DNA of 64,000 bases, from contig OY743181.1 in NCBI GenBank assembly GCA_963555705.1, positions 24,494,513 to 24,558,512 on the forward strand, given 5' to 3'. The translations under genes were made by a program, and so were the position numbers. Of the stretch, positions 56,737-64,000 are shown piece after piece. The notes beneath the pieces were generated by a model, which worked only from the letters and a program-made list of their open reading frames with translations, did not search any database and was not told the DNA's origin. Origin of the DNA: Ligustrum vulgare (Eukaryota; Streptophyta; Magnoliopsida; Lamiales; Oleaceae). Position 1 is the stretch's first letter, and each line of letters starts with the position of its first letter.

Positions 56737-57164
56737 CAACTCAAGGCTGAAGAAGAATTTGGTGAAGCTTGAAAGTGTCATACCATTGTATAAAGGTGTG
56801 CCTGATCCAAAAGAGGTATAGGTGGAGAGTCAGAAATTCCTTCTCAGCTCAAAAACATCAGTAGCTGCTATAAGACCTTTCACTCTCCCTTGACAGGGGT
56901 CTTAGAATTTTGGGCCATTTGCAAAGTCTTCATAAAATAAGTTTGAGATTTTCTGTAGCCAATCAGAAATAAAATGGCTTCAATTAGCTTTGTGCTCTGC
57001 AACGTTAGCCTCATATAGTGGACAAAATAATGACAGAAGGTAAATGATCTTTCCGTGCCATCTCTTGGAACAATCTCCATGCCTGCTTCATATCTTTGCT
57101 TTTGCAAAACCCAACAATCATTGAAGTGTAACAAATTTTATCTATATCCCAGCAACCATATCAT
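56737..57164 (-). pseudogene. PPR protein pseudogene, 3' fragment
   Basis: On the minus strand from 57164, the peptide DIDKICYTSMIVGFCKSKDM, then KQAWRLFQEMARKDHLPSVI, forms pentatricopeptide-repeat-like helices, then a TGA stop and shifted frames follow. PPR proteins bind organellar RNA. It continues the fragment at 59509-59745 once the copia insertion (57165-59508, ATCAT duplication) is ignored. The left limit is the E3 LTR. It is a decayed partial gene. Confidence 0.6.
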
Positions 57165-57744
57165 TGTTGAGAATTACACACAAATTCTCTCTCTAATTAA
57201 TCCATAGGAATTTTTGATGTTTAAGAAATAATTGAGCAAACCAGAAAATAAAATACGAACACAGAAATTTACGTGGTTCGACAACTTGTCTACGTCCACG
57301 GACCGCCAAAGCTTTTCACTATATAATAAATTGTTACAATTATATAGAATTTGCACTCACCAAACCCCCCAAATATTGTAGGAAAAATAACCAAGCTTTA
57401 CCACATCTACCAATTTCTACTTCTTTGTACAACCCACAAAGAACCCAAGAAAAACTAAGATGCTAGACTACATTTTTCCTCACAATACTCTCTAATCAAT
57501 GTGCTATTAATTGTCTCCTCAATACACATATTTATAGGTAAACATAACTCAAAAACGTGTATTACTTGTACTCTAAGATATTTCCTTGTTGAAGTAGAAT
57601 ATCAGAATAAGGAAAGAAATCCATGTCAAAAAGATTATTCTCCTTTTCTTTCACCTTTAACTTGTTCTCCAAGTTAACCACTTTAACAAGAAAATCAATT
57701 GTTTAAGATATTTCTATTCTTAATTTGGGTCAAATATCCTAACA
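57165..57744 (-). repeat. 3' LTR of the short copia element, 580 bp
   Basis: TGTTGAGAATTACAC...ATATCCTAACA on the plus strand. It matches 58928-59508 with several percent differences. Confidence 0.9.
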
Positions 57745-58179
57745 ATCTCCACCTTGACACAAATTCATCCAAGTCAAAAAATTCAAATTCAATCATTGGG
57801 TAAACATGCAAGCATTTAACACTTTGACGATCTCATACTCCACCATATGAGTATAACCAGCACTCAGAATTATCAATGAATTCCGAGCTTTTCACCGGCT
57901 CATGTCGAAATAAACATTGCTGAAAAATTATGGTGCAACTCCCATGTTTGGCTTTCCTTGGGAGCTCATCAGCCATCGACATCAAATTCATCACACACTT
58001 TGCATTAACGCCAAACCAATGCCCGAGCGCAAATACATGTACCTACCAGCAAGAACACATTTTCTATCATGGAAACTGACTTCATGCCATAAGGAAGTCT
58101 CATCTTAATAAAGTACATCATCACCACCCTCCACCAGGAGAGTAGCATTGTCCACCTCCGAGCAATTAGCCGACTCTGC

Positions 58180-58860
58180 TCTACCTTTTGGACAATTTAT
58201 TCTCACATGACTAGATTTACCACAGTCCAACACATTAGTTTTTTGTTCATGGAGTTACCTCTTCCACTTTTCAGTAACAAGCAAAGCGTTTTCAGATGAA
58301 CTGTCACTTCAACCTAATCAACTTAACTTCTGAAAATTCCACCGTTTCCTTCTCGTACATCAAAATCAGCATGATGTACTCAAACGTGGATGGAAGAGAC
58401 CAGATGAACCTTATCCTCATCATCAATCTTAACTCCAATAGATTTCAGTTCATAAACAATCCCATTGAGAACACTAAGATTGTCTAAGATTTCATATCTG
58501 CATTCATTCTCAAAGAATGAAACCGCTCCTTCAGATACAAGTTATTTGACAAGCTCTTCATCTGATACAACTCTTCCAGTTTTTCCAACAGTTCATTTAC
58601 AGCAAATATCCCATAAATATTTGCAAGAACATTTTTTTGCCAAACAAAGTTGTAACATGCTAGCAGCCTTCAAATCCAAATCTTCATCACTCGTGCTGGA
58701 TTCAGTTTCTTTGTCAGAACTCGGGGTTGGTTTTTCCTTCAAAGCTTTCTGCAATCCAAACTGAATCAATACATCCATGACTTGTACTTACCACAACCAA
58801 AAATTGATCTTCCAGTCAAATTTCTCCACATCGTACTTTCTAAACATATTTTCTTTTACT
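58180..58860 (-). pseudogene. Copia Gag remnant
   Basis: On the minus strand the N-terminal copia-type block KYDVEKFDWKINFWLW is followed by a stop, then DVLIQFGLQKALKEKPTPSS and a Ser/Glu-rich stretch (58778-58593). About 350 nt further is a CCHC-like DCGKSSHVRINCPKG (about 58226-58182) whose first Cys has been lost. The part between is out of frame. The match to plant Ty1/copia Gag is from family knowledge. Confidence 0.7.
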
Positions 58861-58909
58861 CCAAAATTTTTTCGAACCACCTGATGCTCTGTTAATTAGA
58901 CGGCGATTT

Positions 58910-58927
58910 CCCCGTCGACGGCGCCAC
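58910..58927 (-). promoter_or_regulatory. Primer-binding site of the short copia element, Asp-like
   Basis: On the minus strand GTGGCGCCGTCGACGGGG directly follows the LTR end (ACCAATA-like border at 58928). From TGG onward it matches the tRNA-Asp-type PBS of the gypsy elements at 16 of 18 positions, rather than the usual iMet type. Confidence 0.5.
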
Positions 58928-59508
58928 TATTGGGAATTACACACAAATTCCCTCTCTAATTAACTCACAGGAATTTTTGATGTTCAAGAAATAATTGAGC
59001 AAACCAGAAAATAAAATACGAACACAGAAATTTACGTGGTTCGGCAACTTGCCTACGTTCACGGATCGCCAAAACTTTTCACTATATAATAAATTGTTAC
59101 AATTATATAGAATTTGCACTCACCAAACCCCTCAAATATTGTAGGAAAAATAACCAAGTTTTACCACATTTACCAATTTCTACTTCTTTGTACAACCCAC
59201 AAAGAATTCAAGAAAAACTAAGATGCTAGACTACATTTTTCCTCACAATACTCTCTAATCAATGTGCTATTAATTGGCTTCTCAATACACATATTTATAG
59301 GTAAACATAACTCAAAAATGTGTATTAATTGTACTCCAAGATATTTCCTTATTGAAGTAGAATATCAGAATAAAGAAAGAAATTCATGTCTAAAATATTA
59401 TCTTCCTTTTTCTTTCACCTTTAACTTGGTCTCTAAGTTAACCACTTTAACAAGAAAATCAATTGTTCAAGATATTTTCATTCTTAATTTGGGTCAAATA
59501 TCCTAACA
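58928..59508 (-). repeat. 5' LTR of the short copia element, 581 bp
   Basis: TATTGGGAATTACAC...ATATCCTAACA on the plus strand. The outer dinucleotide is TA instead of TG here, a point change relative to the other LTR. Confidence 0.9.
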
Positions 59509-59745
59509 ATCATTTCCTTAAGCAAATTATAGGCTTCTTTTACCCTGCCCATGTTGCATAATACATTAATAAGAACTGTAAATGTGATTGTATCTGGAGT
59601 AACTCCAACTTTTAGCATTTTCTCATACAACAATAAGGCCATTGTTGGAGTTTCCTGTTTAGCAAACCCATTTATGCGGCAAGTATAGCTAACAGAAAAA
59701 GGTAAATGACCTTTCTGCACAATCCCCTGGAACAATTATCACCGA
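59509..59745 (-). pseudogene. PPR protein pseudogene, 5' fragment
   Basis: The minus strand encodes LFQGIVQKGHLPFSVSYTCR and MLKVGVTPDTITFTVLINVL, with GRVKEAYNLLKEM at the end: clear P-class PPR repeats of about 35 residues. It stops at the copia insertion at 59509 and loses similarity upstream of about 59745. With 56737-57164 it forms one interrupted relic. Confidence 0.75.
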
Positions 59746-60039
59746 TAGTAAGGAGGTCTTTCTCCCATATGTAACTAAATAACAAAATGAACCCACTACC
59801 AATTTTTTCAGAAATCTACTCACAAATCATCAAAATCCACTTAAATCTCTACCGCTTCTTTTACAAGATGTGGCTCCGGTTCTTCTTCCACCATTCATAT
59901 TCATAGAAATGAAGATTCTAGAAATTTTAATCCAAGAAAAAAAGTTTGTTTTGATTTCCTTTCCTTTCCCTTCAATATGATATTTGCTACAATTGTTGAA
60001 ATACATCCTATGATCTAATCTCAATACGAGAAAGCGGTA
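59746..60039. other. Short intergenic stretch, nothing recognised
   Basis: It lies between the PPR relic and a MITE. Small frames only. Confidence 0.5.
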
Positions 60040-60302
60040 GACTCCATCCGTCCCATTTATATAGTTTTGTTTGAATTTTCACATAGATTAAGAAAACATA
60101 TTTAATGTTAATGAAAATGTAATTTTTGTAAATAAAATTTCTAACTTACCCTTATTAATATCAAAATTATTATTATTATTAGGAGTAATAAATAGAGGTA
60201 TATTAGTAAATAAATAAAATGAATATTTTTCAATTAAAAAACAAGCTTATATAATTGAGATAAGAAAAAAAGGAAATGAAGTTTATATAAATGAGACGGA
60301 GG
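60040..60302. mobile_element. Stowaway-type MITE, 263 bp
   Basis: The left end GACTCCATCCGTCCCATTTA and the inverted right end CCTCCGTCTCATTTATATAA share the CTCCGTCCCATTTATATA theme. TA flanks both sides (60038-60039, 60303-60304). It is the same superfamily as 5456-5761. Confidence 0.75.
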
Positions 60303-60310
60303 TAACATTA

Positions 60311-60473
60311 GCCACTGTTTGGCAAACTTATTTAAAAACAAGTTTTTTCTGCACAATTCCCCAAACAACTTTTAAACCACACATATTTTCTCCCTCCATT
60401 TTTTAACCACATATTTTACCTTGAAAATATAAAAAAATATGTTTTTAAACAAAAATATTTTAACAAACAGTAA
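60311..60473. mobile_element. MITE, GTTTGG-type ends, next to the Stowaway
   Basis: GCCACTGTTTGGCAAAC (60311-60327) pairs imperfectly with the right end (TAACAAACAGTAA, 60461-60473). The interior has AACCACACATATTTTC words like the copies at 1966 and 12105. It lies about 200 bp upstream of the golgin start. Confidence 0.45.
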
Positions 60474-60670
60474 TTTAGTTACTTTCAAAATAAATAAATA
60501 AATAAAATTATTTACAATTTCATTTTCAGTTCTCAGATCTACCATTATGGAAGTATAATAAATACCTACAACTAGCATATTCAATTAATTTCCCCCAATT
60601 TATTTGATTGATATACAAAATATTCCTAAACCTCAACCAGAAGAGGACATCTTGGACGTGAAATTGGTCG

Positions 60671-63581
60671 ATGATGTGGAATTCGGTTGCTAATTTGAAG
60701 GAAAGTTTGAGTAAAATCGCACTTGATGTACATGACGATGACGATGAGGATGACGGCGACGAAGATCTGTCGATTTATACTCCCCGACGCTATCGATTTG
60801 ATAATAGCAACAATGGTAATTCAGTTTCTGAGCGAAAGATTTCTCGCAATTTCACCAATTCGAGGTCACCGACACATTCGCCAATTGTTAATGGATTTGA
60901 TTCCCCTCATAATCACGAGGTATTTATAATTTATTCAATATTTCAATGGCAGTGTTTTATATCCAGTGGGTTTTGATTTTGATTTTTAGTTTTTGGGTTT
61001 AATTTCATCAGTTTATTTGATTGCGAATATTTCGTTTGTGTATATTGGCAGAATTTGACATTGGTTGCGGCTTTGATTTAATTTGGTGATGTATTGTTGA
61101 GATTCAAGTGGAGTGGTTAATTTGTTAAAACTTAAAACTCAGTTTTTGTGTGGTTAAATTTGGGCATTGTCGATTAATGTTTGGAGGTTTTACTACGTCG
61201 TTTTTATGCTTCTCAATGTGTTGTATGGTTGGCTAATGTGAGCTTGTAAGATCTTTATGTGAGAATTATGCATAAGAACAAGTTCGTTCTTATTGTTGGT
61301 CATGGAATGATGGAAAATCAATTCTTATTTCTTAGTGATGCAAGTAATGAATATACTATAGTTGACTGGTGGTGTACTTGAATTATATTGGTAGTTGAAA
61401 AATGCCGAGAGCTTTTCCCTGAGAGAGGCTGAAATGATGCCTTCATGACATAATAGGGTTGATAGTGCACAAATGACTATTTTCTTAGAGGATTCTTGTG
61501 TTGTTCCAAGGAATTATGAAGTAAGTGATGTGTAATCCAGGAGTCAAGAACCTATTTGAAGTTTTCATCTCTAGCGAGAAGTATGGCTTACACAAAACAT
61601 CATGTTTTCTCTCATTCATAGAATTGTTTTTTTCACATTCTTCTAATAAAATTGCTGAGAGAAGTAAAATATTTAGATTTTATTGATTTCTGAATTCAAG
61701 AAGATAACTTTTTGGGAATAGACAATCTTTTTTGCTTAAGTGCTAAGAAGGTGAGAATAAAATTATCCATCACATTTGCTAATTTTCACTATCACATTGC
61801 AGTGATTCATCTCATCTGAATGTGGCACCTTTAATATGTAGGAGATACTGGTCTTTTAGGCTATGCCACATTGATTCACGGATAAAAAAGTGGTTGCAGC
61901 CAATATAGTATCAGAATGACTTAATGCTATGATCTGAAATGCCATAATATTGCTTGCACCGTGTGTAGGATGCATTTGGGCTTTAGAACATTACTGTTAA
62001 GTCTTGTTTGATGAATAAAGCTCTGAAAAACATTGTATCACTTGCGGGTTTTTGGAAAGTCATCACTCTTGTTATACCTTGGACTGTTGGTTTAAGTGAA
62101 CATAGTTGTAACAGGTGGCCTTCTGAGCTAAGAACATCCGCATTGGATGTGTTAAATTTAGCTAACCACATAGGCAAAAAATAGATGTTAAATGACATGT
62201 ATACATGTTAAAGTTAACACATCTATTATTGCCACAATGGATATGTTAATTTCTAATTAAGTCCCATGAATATGATAAATATTTATTTTTAAAATAGCAA
62301 AATTTATATATTAAAATATGGTACTCATTTTGAAGATCTCATTAAATCATATAATATAAAATCAACAAAACAAATTATTTTTTTATGAATGTTAAAAAAT
62401 TTAATAAGAAAGAAGAAAAAGAAAATGAGTAAATAGGGGATTGAGCGTGTGAGTGGGTGGGGGTGAGGTGTATTTATGTTATTGGAGAATTTTAACACAA
62501 AAATGCCACGTCAGATGTTAAAATGCTAGCTAAATTTAACAAGAAAGTTAACATATTGCTAAAACGATTCCTTTAGCAAACAAGTTAACATATTCAATGA
62601 TATAAAAATGACTACTAGTTAACATCTCTCACTAACAAAAACTTTAACAATCTAATGTGGATGCTCTAAGTAATTTGAGGCTGGAGAACTGTTTGCATCT
62701 TTAAAGTTACAAATTTTTAATTCAACTAGCTCCCGCATTCCAAACTTTTAGGGTAAACCATTGTCTCTTTAACCGTAGTGTTGTTGAATTTACTTGAAGG
62801 AAGCTTCCCCCCCCACCCCACCCCCCCTTTCTTAAATATGGGTGGAAAATGTATTTGCATCTAGTGAATGTCTGCACTGTTACATCTAATTCAATGAATC
62901 TTAAAGTGAAATTAATCTAAGGAACTCAATCAAAGTGTTTGCACTGTTCCATATAATTTTTAATTTTTTATTTTATGCCGTCGATTTGCACAATCTTGAT
63001 AATCTTGGAAATATTAATTCTTTGGCATAATTTTCCTTTTCTCCATCTGACATCAATTTGTGTATCATATGTGCTCTTGCAGATCGAAAAATACAAACTA
63101 GAAATTAAGAAGCTTCAGGAATCTGAGGCAGAAATCAAGGCATTGTCAGTTAATTATGCCGCTTTGCTGAAGGAAAAGGAGGTATTTTACTTCACTCTAA
63201 AAAATATTCTAGTCTAAGCTCTCATTAGGGTGTGAATACTTGTTGTTAATATATTGAAATTACCAGTTAACTGATGATGGAAGAAATGTGTTTCGTGCAT
63301 TTTGTTGTACTTATAAGTACATCTGTTGTATCTTTTATGTGAAACAACACATCTTTCAGGATTTTAGATGACTGATATTTTTGAAATCTTATCTAAGTAG
63401 TCTTTTTTTAGTGAACTTTTGCTTTGTTATTAGTCCTTGCATTTGGGAATCTAACAGTTTTGTCACTTGGTGCTTTTTACTACAGGATCAAATTTTGAGG
63501 TTGGATGAAGAAAATGACTCTTTGAAACACAATCTTCTTACAACAAATGCTGCTCTGAATGCATCTAAAAATGTGCACAAG
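60671..63581 (+). CDS. Golgin candidate 3/4-like protein, 5' part
   Basis: Plant golgin candidates 3/4 (GDAP1-type) are long coiled-coil tethers that bind the Golgi through a C-terminal GRIP-related ARF-binding domain. Only the N-terminus is in the window: exons 60671-60919, 63083-63181 and 63486-63581, all phase 0 with GT-AG borders, about 148 codons. The start MMWNSVANLKESLSKIALDV followed by an acidic HDDDDEDDGDED run is the family's signature; the second ATG (60674) is an equally good start. Exons 2 and 3 (KYKLEIKKLQESEAEIKALS; LRLDEENDSLKHNL) are heptad-rich coiled coil. Intron 1 is 2.16 kb and carries a MITE-like insertion. The gene continues beyond 64000, so the ARF-binding domain is not seen. 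The family call is from memory. Confidence 0.8.
60920..63082 (+). other. Long first intron of the golgin gene
   Basis: Donor GAG|GTATTTAT and acceptor GTGCTCTTGCAG|AT. It contains the inverted-repeat element 62133-62665 and a C-rich run (62811-62827, CCCCCCCC-A-CCCC). No other gene is seen. Confidence 0.7.
62133..62665. mobile_element. Inverted-repeat non-autonomous DNA element, 533 bp
   Basis: The left end AACATCCGCATTGGATGTG and the inverted right end AGCATCCACATTAGATTG match imperfectly, flanked by CTAAG on both sides (62128-62132, 62666-62670). The interior is AT-rich with recurring GTTAACA/GTTAAAT words and no transposase. The superfamily is not certain. Confidence 0.6.
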
Positions 63582-64000
63582 GTAGATGACAATGTTAAGT
63601 GCTATTCTTTATTAAGAAAGAAAGAGAATCTGTCAAGTGGATTTCTGCTAGACTTAATGCGGTTTAAAGATTTGAATTGGATATCCATATACAGTATGAG
63701 ATTTGAGTGAAATTAATAGTTGACAAAGCTTGTATTAACGCTTGAAGATATTATTTGAAGCAATGAACAATTAAGTCCTGGAACCTCTTTGTAATATTAT
63801 AGTTTGCTATGCATGTGAATTCTTGATAAAGTTAGGGTTCTGGAAATAAATTTGTCTTATAAAGTGCAATTACTTTGGTAGGTGAGTTTAGGAGATTTCA
63901 ATAATGATTTTTATGAGTATGAGATGTGAAAATTGTGAGTTGTGTATTGGTTGCGGTTGTTACAGTGCTTCAAACCTTAGCTTCCGTACGAAAACAAATG
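63582..64000 (+). other. Intron 3 of the golgin gene, running off the window
   Basis: It follows donor AAG|GTAGATG. No convincing acceptor plus coding exon was found before the window ends. Confidence 0.55.

Larger units (their letters stand above)
57165..59508 (-). mobile_element. Short deleted copia element with gag remnant, 2344 bp
   Basis: Two LTRs (57165-57744, 58928-59508) are flanked by a perfect ATCAT duplication (57160-57164, 59509-59513). It is oriented minus, with a polypurine tract AAGGTGGAGAT next to 57745. The 1.18-kb interior keeps two Gag pieces and no pol, so it is non-autonomous. Confidence 0.88.

Overview
The window is nuclear DNA of a flowering plant, almost certainly a eudicot. 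Its genes carry GT-AG introns, the intergenic DNA is AT-rich, and most of the window is nested LTR retrotransposons and MITEs. Asterid or Lamiales origin is only a guess. No bacterial, organellar or CRISPR features were seen.

Layout. 1-3520: AT-rich intergenic DNA with a MITE, a Helitron-like hairpin and a short tandem repeat. 3522-9340 (minus): a complete BAG6-type co-chaperone gene (IQ plus BAG domains) with a predicted 5'UTR intron and a heat-shock-like promoter. 10797-14341 (minus): a complete four-exon GT77 xylosyltransferase of the RGXT/MGP4 type. About 15424-15645 (plus): a possible first part of another gene, just before a retrotransposon. 15736-26078: a structurally complete Athila-like Ty3/gypsy element (minus) with a perfect 5-bp target duplication and several breaks in gag-pol. 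26841-35637: a non-coding copia-type element in circularly permuted order. 35638-56736: three nested gag-only ('TR-GAG-like') elements, called E2, E1 and E3 here. E1 sits in the 3' LTR of E2, and E2 sits in the 5' LTR of E3. 56737-59745: a PPR pseudogene (minus) split by a 2.3-kb deleted copia element. 60040-60473: two MITEs. 60671-64000 (plus): the 5' end of a golgin candidate 3/4-type gene that runs off the window.

The most interesting signal is in the nested gag-only elements. Their coding parts are decayed or reduced, and E3 keeps little more than a zinc knuckle. All three still share the same non-coding modules in the same order: a hairpin about 46 nt after the gag-protease stop, a CATTG-AGGA-CAATG hairpin followed by a G-rich tract, a roughly 110-bp module present twice, a PPT, and GC-rich palindromes in the LTR. 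Primary sequence differs between elements, but paired positions change together, which suggests conserved cis-acting RNA (or DNA) structures. The CATTG-AGGA-CAATG hairpin with G tract is also in the pol-bearing Athila element, so it may mark compatibility between autonomous and non-autonomous partners.

The three intact host genes are ordinary housekeeping or stress genes (co-chaperone, cell-wall glycosyltransferase, Golgi tether) and show no functional link to one another.
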